The notes under the pieces: model-generated
Database searches by the model: none
What the model saw: only the letters and a program-made list of their open reading frames with translations
Told to the model about the DNA's origin: nothing
In this document: positions 43,314 through 52,545 of the stretch, piece by piece
How the letters are laid out: the number at the start of each line of letters is the position of its first letter
Numbering within the stretch: position 1 is the first letter of the stretch
Assembly: GCF_017165765.1 (NCBI RefSeq)
Contig: NZ_JAFGZD010000020.1
Span: 1 to 64,000, forward strand
Source: Pseudomonas capsici
Lineage (GTDB): Bacteria > Pseudomonadota > Gammaproteobacteria > Pseudomonadales > Pseudomonadaceae
DNA: 64,000 nt
Direction of reading: 5' to 3'
Position numbers and translations under genes: made by a program

Positions 43314-44246
43314 TCAACCATGAACCGGTGTCAGAACCGGCTGCCCGGAGAAGAACGCCAGCAGGTTCTTGTTGACCATCAGGACCATGTCCTTCGATGC
43401 CTCGGGAGAAAGCCCGCCCACATGGGGGGTCAGCACCACATTGTCGAGGGTCTTGAAGACATCCGGCACTTGCGGTTCGTCATCGAAGACATCCAGGCCC
43501 GCACCGGCAATCCGGCGCTGCTGCAGGGCTTCGACCAACGCCTGGGTATCGACGACGCTGGCCCGGGCGATATTCACGATATAACCCTGCGGCCCCAGGG
43601 CCTCGAGCACCCGGGCATCGATCAGATGCTGCGTGCCATTGCCGCCCGGCGTCGAAATGATCAGGAAGTCCGAAGCCGCCGCCAGTTCGAGAACGGTCGC
43701 GTACCACAGGTAATCCACATCGCTGCGGGCCTTGCGGTTGTGATACTGGATCGACATATCGAATGCCTGAGCCCGCTTGGCAATGGCCAGCCCGACCGCC
43801 CCCAGACCGACAATCCCCAGGCGCTTGCCGGCGAATGACGGGCACGTGACCTTGCGCCATTCACTGCGCCGCACAGACGCATCGTTCTGAGGGATATCGC
43901 GCACGATCGCCAGCAGCAATGCCATCGTATGATCAGCCACGGTCGGCGCATTGACCCCGGCCCCATTGGTTACGGTGATGCCGCGAGCCTGGGCAGCCGC
44001 AAGGTCGACCTTCTCATAACCGGCCCCCGACACACAGATGATCCGCAGATGAGGCAAAGCGTCCATTTCCTCGGCAAAGAAACCCAAGGGGCCGCGAGTC
44101 ATCACAGCGGAAATTTCCTGACCATGTTCGGCAATGGCCTCGGCCCGCAAGGCCGCCGTGGGCGCACGGATCAAGCGAAAACCGCTGCTCTCCAGAATCG
44201 GCAAATATTCATTAACGCTCTCGACCAGTACCAGTACCGTCGTCAT
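43314..44246 (-). CDS. D-2-hydroxyacid dehydrogenase, NAD(P)-dependent
   Basis: A 310-residue oxidoreductase of the GhrB/HPR type. The nucleotide-binding motif is RLGIVGLGAVGLAIAKRA. The catalytic Arg is in VNIARASVVD, the Glu in FDDEPQVPD and the His in LTPHVGGLS. It interconverts glyoxylate, hydroxypyruvate or 2-ketogluconate with the reduced hydroxyacid; which one cannot be told. Monocistronic, divergent from glpQ. Confidence 0.9.
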   Translation of the reverse strand: MTTVLVLVESVNEYLPILESSGFRLIRAPTAALRAEAIAEHGQEISAVMTRGPLGFFAEEMDALPHLRIICVSGAGYEKVDLAAAQARGITVTNGAGVNAPTVADHTMALLLAIVRDIPQNDASVRRSEWRKVTCPSFAGKRLGIVGLGAVGLAIAKRAQAFDMSIQYHNRKARSDVDYLWYATVLELAAASDFLIISTPGGNGTQHLIDARVLEALGPQGYIVNIARASVVDTQALVEALQQRRIAGAGLDVFDDEPQVPDVFKTLDNVVLTPHVGGLSPEASKDMVLMVNKNLLAFFSGQPVLTPVHG

Positions 44247-44422
44247 GCACTTTTCCTTAACGGGTCATGAAAGGACTGACAGTAACGCGACTTGGGGTGC
44301 TTGGGCAGGGGGCAATGAAAGATGCACGATTTGAATCGTCACATCACTTCCTGTAAATGTGGTCAATGCTTCATGCCGTGGCTTCGTCATGACCCTTCAT
44401 GCACACAAGGAACAAGCAGATC

Positions 44423-45577
44423 ATGCAAGGATTTTCCCGATTTCCGTTTCACAAGAACCCGTTGGCCCGTTGGTTGGCAACCGCAGTCATGGCCGGTGTG
44501 ATGCTGTCCACAGGCACGGCATCGGCAGCCGACGCGCCGGGCAAGGTCATCAGTGAGAAGAACGGCCTGCCCTGGCCGGCAGTGATCGCCCATCGCGGGG
44601 CTTCGTTCGATGCACCGGAAGAAACCATTCCGGCCTATACCCTGGCACGGGATCTGGGTGCGGACTATCTGGAAATGGATATTCAACGCACCAAGGACGG
44701 GGTATTGATTGCCCTGCATGACGACACGCTCGACCGCACCACCAATATCGCCCAGGTCTATCCCAAGCGCAGCAAGGACCCGGTCAGCAGCTTCACGCTG
44801 GCCGAACTCAAGGAGCTGGATGCCGGCTCCTGGTTCAACAAGGCCTACCCGTCCCGGGCTCGCGACAGTTATGCCGGCCTGCAGATTCTGACTCTGGATG
44901 AAGTGATCGATATCGCCGAAGGTGGCGCGAACAAGCCGGGTCTGTATATCGAGACCAAGGTCCCGACCCAGTTTCCGGGCATCGAGGCCGACCTGAAGAA
45001 GGCCCTGGCCAAGCGCGGCTGGCTCAGCCCACGCCCGGCAGCAGCGGCTGGCCATGTGAACGTCGCCCAGTCACCGGGGCGCGTCGTCTTGCAGACCTTC
45101 GACAAATCCAGTCTGGTACTGCTGCAGAAGGAAATGCCCAAGGTTCCCAAAGTGCTGTTGCTGTGGATCGGTGAAGGCTCGATAGAACCCAAGTCCAATG
45201 TTCCTTTCAAGGACTCCGGATTCAAGGACAAGGCCAGCTATTACGCCGCACAGGAAATCAAATCCCAGGAAGAGTTCGTGGCCTGGATCGACTGGGCAAA
45301 GGCTCATGGCGCCATAGGTACCGGCCCATCCTCGCAGCTCACCAACGGCGGCGACCAGAGCTACATGGACCTGGTCAAACCCTGGATGAACAACATAACC
45401 CACGACAAGGGCATGGTGGTTCATCCCTATACCGTGGATGAAGCTGTGGACTTCAAACAGATCAGCGCCGCAGGTGCCGACGGTTTCTTCACCAACCGCA
45501 CCACGGAACTCCTCAAGTTCTATGGCCGGCCTGCCAAAGACAGCATCGATGCGATTCTGAAACGCAACGGTTACTGA
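44423..45577 (+). CDS. glpQ: periplasmic glycerophosphodiester phosphodiesterase
   Basis: A 384-residue exported enzyme that releases glycerol-3-phosphate from deacylated phospholipids. The start at 44423 is preferred over 44399 because AAGGA lies upstream of it. A Sec signal peptide ends at STGTASA-ADA near residue 37. Catalytic residues are visible in VIAHRGASFDAPEETIPAY (His and Arg plus the metal Glu) and LEMDIQRTKDGVLIALHDD (metal Glu/Asp and the second His). Longer than cytosolic UgpQ, as expected for GlpQ. A terminator hairpin follows. Confidence 0.92.
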   Translation: MQGFSRFPFHKNPLARWLATAVMAGVMLSTGTASAADAPGKVISEKNGLPWPAVIAHRGASFDAPEETIPAYTLARDLGADYLEMDIQRTKDGVLIALHDDTLDRTTNIAQVYPKRSKDPVSSFTLAELKELDAGSWFNKAYPSRARDSYAGLQILTLDEVIDIAEGGANKPGLYIETKVPTQFPGIEADLKKALAKRGWLSPRPAAAAGHVNVAQSPGRVVLQTFDKSSLVLLQKEMPKVPKVLLLWIGEGSIEPKSNVPFKDSGFKDKASYYAAQEIKSQEEFVAWIDWAKAHGAIGTGPSSQLTNGGDQSYMDLVKPWMNNITHDKGMVVHPYTVDEAVDFKQISAAGADGFFTNRTTELLKFYGRPAKDSIDAILKRNGY

Positions 45578-45583
45578 TCGAAC

Positions 45584-45615
45584 GTACAGACCGCGTTGCC
45601 TGACGCGGTCTGTAC
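45584..45615 (+). terminator. hairpin after glpQ
   Basis: A perfect 13-bp stem, GTACAGACCGCGT / ACGCGGTCTGTAC, with a 6-nt loop, starting 7 bp after the stop codon. The T-tract is poor, but stem strength and position support termination. Confidence 0.7.
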
Positions 45616-45711
45616 ATTACAAACAGACATCATTGAGACAGACTTCAACGGCGACCTCGTGTCGAGTCTGGTGTAAGCTCGTGCGCTGCCGGTTATCCCT
45701 TCGAGAGGCTT

Positions 45712-47055
45712 ATGCAGTCCAACTTCCGACGCTCGACCCTGGCCACGCTTCGCGGTTTTGCCTTGTCCGACGATGCCATCACCATTGTTCCCTCTGCCGC
45801 TGAATACCGACGCTGCCTGCTGGAGAAGATCGCTTCTGCCACCCGGCGCATCTACATCATCGCCCTGTATCTGCAACAGGACGAAGCCGGGCAGGAAATC
45901 CTCGACGCACTGTATGCCGCCAAGGCTGCACGTCCCGAGCTGGATGTCGTGGTGCTGGTCGACTGGTTCCGTGCCCAGCGGGGGCTGATCGGGGCGGGTC
46001 GTCAGGCAGGAAACTCGGCCTGGTATCAGGCGCAGAATCTGGAATACGACGAAGAAGTCCCGATCCATGGCGTGCCGGTGCAGACCCGCGAGCTGTTCGG
46101 CGTACTGCACCTCAAGGGCAGCATCATCGACGACTGCGTCATCTACAGTGGCGCCAGCATCAATAACGTCTATCTGCACAAGCTCGACAAATACCGTCTG
46201 GACCGTTATCACCTGATCCAGAACAGACAACTGGCCGATGCCTTCGTGGACATGGTGCAGCGCGAAATCCTGCCATCGCCAGCCGTCCACCGACTGGACC
46301 TGCAATCGCCCCCCGACTCACGCAGCCTGCGTGGCGAGATCAGGGCCTTTCGCAGCAACCTGAAACGCGCCGCCTATGAAACCAGTGCTGGCGACAAGGA
46401 AAACGGCGAGCTGCGCATCATGCCACTGCTGGGCGTCGGCCCGCGCAACCCGCTCAACCGGGCCATCTGCGACCTGATCGCTGCCAGCAAGACGCAACTG
46501 ACCATCTGCACGCCCTATTTCAACATGCCGGTGGCAGTGACCCGGGAAATCAATCGCGCCCTCAAGCGCGGCGTGAAAGTCGACATCATCATCGGCGACA
46601 AGACCGCCAACGACTTCTTCATTCCTCCCGAAGAGCCGTTCAAGGTCATCTCTGCCCTGCCCTACCTGTATGAAATCAGCCTGCGTCGCTTCGCCCAGAA
46701 GCACAAGAAGGCCATCGCCCAGCACCGGCTAAACCTGCATCTGTGGAAACACGGCGACAACACGTTCCACCTCAAGGGCGTCTGGGTAGACGAGCGCTAT
46801 ACCTTGCTGACGGGCAACAACCTCAACCCTCGCGCCTTCAACCTCGATCTGGAAAACGGCCTGTTGATCGATGACCCGAAAGGCCAGTGGATCCAGCCGC
46901 GGGAAGCAGAGATTCAACAGTTGATGCAGAACACCCAACGGGTTGGCCAGTACGACGAGCTGGATACCCTGGCCAATTACCCCGAAGGCGTGAGCAAGTT
47001 TCTGCGCCGGGTCAGCCGGGTCAGGATCGAGCGGTTGCTGTACCGGATTCTGTAA
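45712..47055 (+). CDS. pssA: CDP-diacylglycerol-serine O-phosphatidyltransferase, PLD type
   Basis: A 447-residue peripheral membrane enzyme making phosphatidylserine, the precursor of phosphatidylethanolamine. It belongs to the phospholipase D superfamily: two HKD-like motifs are seen, HLKGSIIDDCVIYSGASINN near residue 130 and HLKGVWVDERYTLLTGNNLN near 350. The Gram-negative PssA length of about 450 residues fits. A monocistronic housekeeping gene followed by a palindromic repeat. Confidence 0.92.
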   Translation: MQSNFRRSTLATLRGFALSDDAITIVPSAAEYRRCLLEKIASATRRIYIIALYLQQDEAGQEILDALYAAKAARPELDVVVLVDWFRAQRGLIGAGRQAGNSAWYQAQNLEYDEEVPIHGVPVQTRELFGVLHLKGSIIDDCVIYSGASINNVYLHKLDKYRLDRYHLIQNRQLADAFVDMVQREILPSPAVHRLDLQSPPDSRSLRGEIRAFRSNLKRAAYETSAGDKENGELRIMPLLGVGPRNPLNRAICDLIAASKTQLTICTPYFNMPVAVTREINRALKRGVKVDIIIGDKTANDFFIPPEEPFKVISALPYLYEISLRRFAQKHKKAIAQHRLNLHLWKHGDNTFHLKGVWVDERYTLLTGNNLNPRAFNLDLENGLLIDDPKGQWIQPREAEIQQLMQNTQRVGQYDELDTLANYPEGVSKFLRRVSRVRIERLLYRIL

Positions 47056-47065
47056 CGGGTGGCTT

Positions 47066-47110
47066 TCGCGACTGAAGTCGCCCCTACCGTAGGAGCGATT
47101 TCAGTCGCCA
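47066..47110. repeat. REP-like palindrome after pssA
   Basis: Arms 47068-47087 and 47089-47108 (GCGACTGAAGTCGCCCCTAC against its near-perfect complement, two mismatches in 20) form one long hairpin. The GTAGGAGCGA core is typical of dispersed pseudomonad repeats. It lies between the convergent pssA and aldo/keto reductase genes and may end both transcripts. Confidence 0.75.
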
Positions 47111-47114
47111 ATCG

Positions 47115-48089
47115 TCAGCCCACCAACGCAATCAACTGCTGCCTCTGGGCATCGGTCAGCATCGGGCCGAATCCTGCACCGGCATTCTCGGCCATATAGC
47201 GCGGGTTGCCGGTGCCGGGAATCACGCAGGTCACCGCCGGATTGGCCAGCAGGAACTTGAGCGCCAGTTGCGGCCAACTGGTCACTTCCACCTGTCCGGC
47301 CCAGCCGGGCAAGGGTTTTTCCTTGAGTCGCGAGAGCAGGCCTCCGCCGCCAAACGGCCGGTTGCAGATCACCGCCACACCGCGCTCCCGGCACAGCGGC
47401 AACAGGCGCTTCTCGGCGTCGCGATCATCCAGCGCATAGTTGATCTGCAGAAAATCCAGCGGCTCGGCCTTGAGCACGGCTTCCACTTCGTCATAAGCCG
47501 ACGAGGTGTAATGGCTGATACCGATGTAGCGAATCCGTCCCTGCTCCTTCCACTCCCGCAGGGTCGGCAGATGGGTTTTCCAGTCCAGCAGATTGTGAAT
47601 CTGCATCAGGTCAATGCGCTCGGTCTGCAATAACCTGAAGGACTCTTCCATCTGCTCGATACCTTCCTTGCGCCCACGGGTCCAGACCTTGGTCGCCAGA
47701 AAGGCCGGAGAACGGGGTTCGTGGATAGACAGCAACTCGCCTGTCGTCTGCTCGGCACGGCCATACATGGGCGAGCTGTCGATAACGCTGCCGCCCGCCG
47801 CAAACAGCGCATCGAGTACGGCACGCAATTGCCTGTAGGCGGGGCTTGAAGTCGCCACATCAAAACCGCGATAAGTGCCTAGCCCGACGACGGGAATGGG
47901 TTCGTCACTGGAGGGGATCGCTCGGGTCAGCATAGTCTTGCCTTCCTGGGTCAGCTTCGAGGGTGAAGACGGCGAAAGAATGGTCGGTGGCTTTTCGTTC
48001 GCAGCGGCGCTGTCGAACGCCAGTGCAGCCGCCGTTCCAGCAGCCAGAGTGAGCAGCCGCCTGCGGGTGAATCCGGTCGATGAGGTCAT
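47115..48089 (-). CDS. aldo/keto reductase with Tat-type leader
   Basis: A 324-residue protein. The first about 31 residues form a twin-arginine signal (FTRRRLLTLAAGTAAALAF), then comes an aldo/keto reductase barrel (PVVGLGTYRGFDVATSS, DSSPMYGRAEQTTGELL, FLATKVWTRGRKEGIEQMEE, YIGISHYT). Asp, Tyr, Lys and His of the catalytic tetrad are all present. A second ATG at 47933 (residue 53) has a strong AGGAAGG site seven bases upstream, so a cytosolic form is also possible. Its start overlaps the ligD stop, making it the third gene of the end-joining operon. Confidence 0.85.
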   Translation of the reverse strand: MTSSTGFTRRRLLTLAAGTAAALAFDSAAANEKPPTILSPSSPSKLTQEGKTMLTRAIPSSDEPIPVVGLGTYRGFDVATSSPAYRQLRAVLDALFAAGGSVIDSSPMYGRAEQTTGELLSIHEPRSPAFLATKVWTRGRKEGIEQMEESFRLLQTERIDLMQIHNLLDWKTHLPTLREWKEQGRIRYIGISHYTSSAYDEVEAVLKAEPLDFLQINYALDDRDAEKRLLPLCRERGVAVICNRPFGGGGLLSRLKEKPLPGWAGQVEVTSWPQLALKFLLANPAVTCVIPGTGNPRYMAENAGAGFGPMLTDAQRQQLIALVG

Positions 48090-50599
48090 GGCTTTCTCCT
48101 GGTTGGTTCGGCCCCCAGTTGCTTCCACATCTTTTGCGTAATGCGCTGTCTGTTCTGATACCCCGCCCAGGGATCGGCCCCGAGCTGGCGCAAGCGCTGC
48201 TCAAGATTACCAATGTGCCACTGCCGGGAGGATTGCAACCCTTCCAGCTCATCACGACGGATGGGCACCGATACCGGAAGCCCGGGCCTGGCGCGCACGG
48301 AATAAGCGGTAACCGTACTGCCGCCTCGTGTATTGCGCAAATAGTCGACGAAGATCCGGCCGACACGGTTTTTCGGTCCCATCACCGCTGTGAAGCGCTC
48401 TGGCAACTGTCGGCTGACGAATTCGGCGATGGCCCTGGCAAACGCCTTGACGCTATCCCAGTCGGCCTGCCGCGCCAGAGGCACGATGATATGCATGCCT
48501 TTGCCACCACTGGTCTTGAGAAAAGCCTCAAGCCCCAGTTCTTCGAGCACCGCCAGAAGCATTTGCGTGGCTTCGATCATGCTGCGCCAAGGCAAGGCCG
48601 GATCGGGATCGAGATCCAGAACCATATGATCCGGGGTTTCGATCCGCTCGTGGGTCGCGCCCCAGGTATGGAATTCGATGGCGCCCATCTGGATGGCACC
48701 GATCAGTGCCTGCACTGTATCGATCTCCATCAACGGAGCATGGCCGGGGTCCAGGGCCGGGTCCAGTTTATGGATGTGCGGGATGACCAGCCGCTCGGCG
48801 TGCTTCTGAAAGAACTGCTCGCCCTCGACACCTTCAGGACAACGCAGCAAGGCAACCGGGCGGCTGGCCAGATGCGGCAGAATCCAGTCGGCGATGGATT
48901 CGTAGAAATGCGCCAGATCGATCTTCTGCGCCTTGCTTTCCCGGTCGATGTCCCGCTCAGGATGGCTGATGCCGATACCTGCCACATTGACCTTTTGGGC
49001 AGTCCTGGAGGCACTGGGCGCAGTAACCTGCTGCGGATACTCGCGAACGATATCGCTGGCAGGTTTATCGCTGCGCAAACCCACGAATGTCGCCTGGCGC
49101 AGAATGCCCTCACGGGTCCACTGGGCGAACTCCACTTCACAGACCAGTTGCGGCTCGATCCACTTGACGCTACGGCTCTGCGCCGGGTTGAGCGGCCTGG
49201 TCAGAGGAGATGTATCGCGCCACAAAGCCTCCAAGCGCTTATGCAATTGCTTGAGCAGAGCCGCACTGAAACCCGTCCCGACCCGACCGGCATACACCAG
49301 CCCCGCATCTTCGTCATTGACTGCCAGGAGCAAGGCCCCAAACCCGCTGCGGCTGCCCTGGGGAGCGGTATAGCCGACAATCACGAACTCCTGACGCAAC
49401 CGGCACTTGAGTTTGATCCAGTCAGCATTGCGCCTGCTGACATAGGGGCTGCCGACACGCTTGCCGATCACCCCCTCAAGCCCCATAGCGCTGGCACTTT
49501 CGATAATGTCCCGATGCCCGGAGCGAAACGCATCGGAGTAGCGCAGCAAGCGGCTGCGCTGCTTGTCGAGTACTTGCCTGAGCGCTTCGCGTCGCTCCTC
49601 CAGAGGCGTATCGCGCAGGTCCTGCCCTTTCAAAAAAGGTGCATCGAACAGGTAATAAAGAATGTCCTTGCTGCGTCCGGTCTCGAAGGCATTCTGCAGC
49701 GCCTGAAAATCCGGCAACCCCTCTGCATCGAGAACCACCACCTCACCATCAAGCCAACTGTCCTTGAGTTTCATGGCCTTGAGCGCAGCCACCAGTTCCG
49801 GCATGCGCTCGGTCCAGTCATTGCCGTTGCGAGTCAACAGCTGCACCTCACCGCCATGAAAGCGGGTGAGGATTCGATAGCCGTCGAACTTGATTTCGTA
49901 GCGCCAGTCACCTTCGGGAGGCGCCTCTACCAAAGTCGCCAATTGAGGCGAAAGCTGTTCGGGGAAGGTGGTCTGCTTCGTGGGGCGGGGCTTTTTCGCC
50001 GTTTTTTTCTCACTGACGGTCCGCGTCACGCCCACTTGATTGCCGCTGATCACGCTTTGCGGCTGTTCGCGAGTGATGTCGTATTCGGCAGCAGGCCGGG
50101 AGACGGCATCCTTTTCCTTGATCAGCAGCCATTGCTCCTTGGCACCGCTGCCTTTGAGGCGCGTACGCACCAGTGCCCAGTCGCCGGTCAGCTTCTCCCC
50201 GGTGAGGGTGAACTTGAGCTTGCCCTGGCGATAGGACTCTTGCGGATCGCCATGGGGTTGCCAGATTCCCCGATCCCAGACAATCACGTCCCCGCCACCA
50301 TATTGTCCTTTGGGAATACTGCCCTCGAAGCTGGCGTAACCCAGAGGATGGTCTTCCACATGAACCGCCAGACGTTTCTGTGTCGGGTCCAGACTCGGCC
50401 CCTTGGGCACGGCCCAGCTTTTGAGGGTCCCGTCGAGTTCCAGGCGGAAATCGTAATGCAGGTTGCGCGCATCGTGTTTCTGAATCACGAAACTCAGTGC
50501 CCGTGTACGCGCCTTGCCTTTCCTTTGCGGCGTTTCAGCAGGTTCGGAGGTGATTTCAAAATTGCGCTTGCGGGTGTATTCGCTGACGGACTTGACCAT
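48086..50599 (-). CDS. ligD: ATP-dependent DNA ligase LigD
   Basis: An 837-residue multifunctional end-joining enzyme in the Pseudomonas domain order: an N-terminal 3'-phosphoesterase (HDARNLHYDFRLELDG, GGGDVIVWDRG), a central adenylating ligase with the nucleotidyl lysine in YEIKFDGYRILTRF, and a C-terminal primase/polymerase (DHMVLDLDPDPALPW, LKTSGGKGMHIIVPL). The ATG at 50599 follows GGAG at about ten bases. It lies 21 bp after ku on the same transcript. A very long open frame on the opposite strand (48080-51538) is a coding shadow. Confidence 0.95.
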   Translation of the reverse strand: MVKSVSEYTRKRNFEITSEPAETPQRKGKARTRALSFVIQKHDARNLHYDFRLELDGTLKSWAVPKGPSLDPTQKRLAVHVEDHPLGYASFEGSIPKGQYGGGDVIVWDRGIWQPHGDPQESYRQGKLKFTLTGEKLTGDWALVRTRLKGSGAKEQWLLIKEKDAVSRPAAEYDITREQPQSVISGNQVGVTRTVSEKKTAKKPRPTKQTTFPEQLSPQLATLVEAPPEGDWRYEIKFDGYRILTRFHGGEVQLLTRNGNDWTERMPELVAALKAMKLKDSWLDGEVVVLDAEGLPDFQALQNAFETGRSKDILYYLFDAPFLKGQDLRDTPLEERREALRQVLDKQRSRLLRYSDAFRSGHRDIIESASAMGLEGVIGKRVGSPYVSRRNADWIKLKCRLRQEFVIVGYTAPQGSRSGFGALLLAVNDEDAGLVYAGRVGTGFSAALLKQLHKRLEALWRDTSPLTRPLNPAQSRSVKWIEPQLVCEVEFAQWTREGILRQATFVGLRSDKPASDIVREYPQQVTAPSASRTAQKVNVAGIGISHPERDIDRESKAQKIDLAHFYESIADWILPHLASRPVALLRCPEGVEGEQFFQKHAERLVIPHIHKLDPALDPGHAPLMEIDTVQALIGAIQMGAIEFHTWGATHERIETPDHMVLDLDPDPALPWRSMIEATQMLLAVLEELGLEAFLKTSGGKGMHIIVPLARQADWDSVKAFARAIAEFVSRQLPERFTAVMGPKNRVGRIFVDYLRNTRGGSTVTAYSVRARPGLPVSVPIRRDELEGLQSSRQWHIGNLEQRLRQLGADPWAGYQNRQRITQKMWKQLGAEPTRRKP

Positions 50600-50620
50600 G
50601 ATCAATTATCTCCGGAGCGC

Positions 50621-51505
50621 TCAGGAAGCCTTGCTGGCTTTCCTGGTAGCCGGACGCTGCTTGGCAGGCTGCCGGGGTTTGCCTTTGCTGGCCGGTTTGC
50701 TGCTCTTCGTTGTGCTCTTGCCCGCGAGGCTGCGCCTGAGCAGATCGGTCAGATCGATAACATCGGCACTCTGACGTTCCTCTTCGGCGGTATCGGTCCC
50801 CACCTCTTCGAGGTGACCTTCCCGGGCCTTGGTTTCGACCAGGTGCATGATCTTTTCCTGAAACGTGTCGCGGTACTCGTCGGGCTGCCAATCGGCACTC
50901 ATGTCCTTGACCAGACGCTTGGCCATGTCACGCTCGCTCTTGGTCAGAGAGACATCCGTCACCGCTTCGGTCAGTTCGAGTTCGTCCAGACCTCGCACAT
51001 CGGCTGGCCAGCGCAGGATCACCAGCACCAGTGCCGAGTCCAGAGGCATGACCGCGGCCAGATGCTCACGGGTATGGAGCACCACATTGGCCAAGGCTAC
51101 CTTTTGGGTGTCTTTCAGGGTTTCGCGCAACAAGGCATAGACCTTGCCGCCCCGCTTGTCCGGGGCCAGGTAATAAGGCGTGTCGATGTTTTGCAAGGGA
51201 ATCTGCTGGCTGTCGACAAAACCGAAAATCTCGATGGTCTGTGTCGCTCGCGGGTGAGCAGAGCGGATTTCCTCTTCGCTGAGCACCACATAGCGGTCCT
51301 TCTCGTACTCCACGCCCTTGACGATGTTCTGGCCGGTCACCTCCTTGCCCGTCACCTTGTTGATGCGCTTGTAGCCAACCGGGTCCATGCTGCGCTTGTC
51401 GAGCCAGTCGAAATCGACACCCTGGGACGAAGTCGCCGATACCAGCGCCACCGGAATATGCACCAGCCCGAAACTGATTGCTCCTTTCCATATTGCCCTT
51501 GCCAT
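50621..51505 (-). CDS. ku: non-homologous end-joining protein Ku
   Basis: A 294-residue ring-forming DNA-end-binding protein. ATG at 51505 with GGGAGAC upstream is preferred over the start seven codons earlier. The Ku core is clear: ARAIWKGAISFGLVHIPVAL, GYKRINKVTGKEV, ETPYYL-like DTPYYLAPDKRG and HTREHLAAVMPLD. The C-terminal 45 residues are Lys/Ser/Pro-rich (SKPASKGKPRQPAKQRP), a basic tail known in bacterial Ku to aid DNA binding. First gene of the operon with ligD. Confidence 0.95.
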   Translation of the reverse strand: MARAIWKGAISFGLVHIPVALVSATSSQGVDFDWLDKRSMDPVGYKRINKVTGKEVTGQNIVKGVEYEKDRYVVLSEEEIRSAHPRATQTIEIFGFVDSQQIPLQNIDTPYYLAPDKRGGKVYALLRETLKDTQKVALANVVLHTREHLAAVMPLDSALVLVILRWPADVRGLDELELTEAVTDVSLTKSERDMAKRLVKDMSADWQPDEYRDTFQEKIMHLVETKAREGHLEEVGTDTAEEERQSADVIDLTDLLRRSLAGKSTTKSSKPASKGKPRQPAKQRPATRKASKAS

Positions 51506-51744
51506 TACCTGTCTCCCGTTGCTCATCGTAAAAAATGACAGGGCTGCGCAGGCAAAAGTTTCGCCTCAGTGACGGGCGTTGCGAGTCAGGGAGAAAACTC
51601 GGCCCCGACGGGTGTTCATGCCTCAAGAGAATGCAAGTACTAATGATTGCAACAGTGCAATGATGAAAGATAAAAGTTCGAACTCAAGAAATCGGGACTC
51701 AAAACGTTATATTCCGCATCAATATCCGAATGAGTAGTCATTGA

Positions 51745-52545
51745 ATGAATCAAGGGAATACCTGGCGTGAGGACATCCTTCCGCTTGTCAAACAACTGAC
51801 CAGTTGGATAGTAGGCAAACCAAGTAAAACGTTAATCATGGTGGGCATCATGTTAGTGATACCCGGAACGACAGAGCTTATTATTGCCCTGCTTTCTCAG
51901 GTTTTTCAGGCACACCTTGGGCACCCACCATCAACTACATCAGCAAATGATGTCGGTTACTCACAAATAACGGGAGGCGTTTTACTCTTGATTGGCGTTG
52001 CCATGACCCTTTACGAATGGTGGCTACCCCATTCTGACAGGCGTAATCAGAATAAAACCTCGGCTGCTGCTGCGCGTCTTCAAGATCAGAAAAATCTGCG
52101 CAACAGCTACAAAACCGACAGCAATGCCGATCTGCAGACTAATTTTCAGCAGGCTTGGGGGCCAGTCGATGCAGACCCGCAACAAATTTTCAATGTACTG
52201 GACTATAAAGCCGACCCTGGCAAAGCGGTAAGGAGATTCATCAAAGGAATGGCACTCGTAAAAACAGAAAGTAACTGGTTTGCGCTGAAGCACAAATGGA
52301 TACCGGCAGCATTCTGGATCTATTTTTCATTCTGTATTCTTTCGTTGGTAGTCAGTGCGCTTAATCTGGTTATCATCGCCGCTCACTTCGCTCCAGGCAT
52401 GCCTGCTCTGTCGCCCGAAAAGGAATGGACCTTGGCAGTGCTGGGGATTACTGGCGTGCTGACGCTGATCACATTCAAATCCTTTCTGGATCTGATGCTT
52501 GAGTTCGGTAGTGCTGTCAATCTTTGCAAGATGCCTCCTCCATAA
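51745..52545 (+). CDS. hypothetical four-helix membrane protein
   Basis: A 266-residue protein I do not recognise. Hydrophobic segments lie near residues 28-50, 73-92, 188-212 and 226-248. Between the pairs is a polar, probably cytosolic stretch (about 95-180) rich in Gln, Asn and Asp, including DPQQIFNVLDYKADPGKAV. No signal peptide. The gene is more A/T-rich than its neighbours and sits alone between the ku operon and the sulfonate genes, which hints at acquisition. A weak GGGAATACC site is inside the gene start; upstream the RBS is unclear. Confidence 0.65.
   Translation: MNQGNTWREDILPLVKQLTSWIVGKPSKTLIMVGIMLVIPGTTELIIALLSQVFQAHLGHPPSTTSANDVGYSQITGGVLLLIGVAMTLYEWWLPHSDRRNQNKTSAAAARLQDQKNLRNSYKTDSNADLQTNFQQAWGPVDADPQQIFNVLDYKADPGKAVRRFIKGMALVKTESNWFALKHKWIPAAFWIYFSFCILSLVVSALNLVIIAAHFAPGMPALSPEKEWTLAVLGITGVLTLITFKSFLDLMLEFGSAVNLCKMPPP

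Noticed and set aside
48080..51538. Open reading frame of 1152 codons on the plus strand
   Set aside because: It is exactly antisense to ligD and ku, whose domains and active sites are clear. Long antisense frames are common in GC-rich DNA, and this one shows no recognisable motif.
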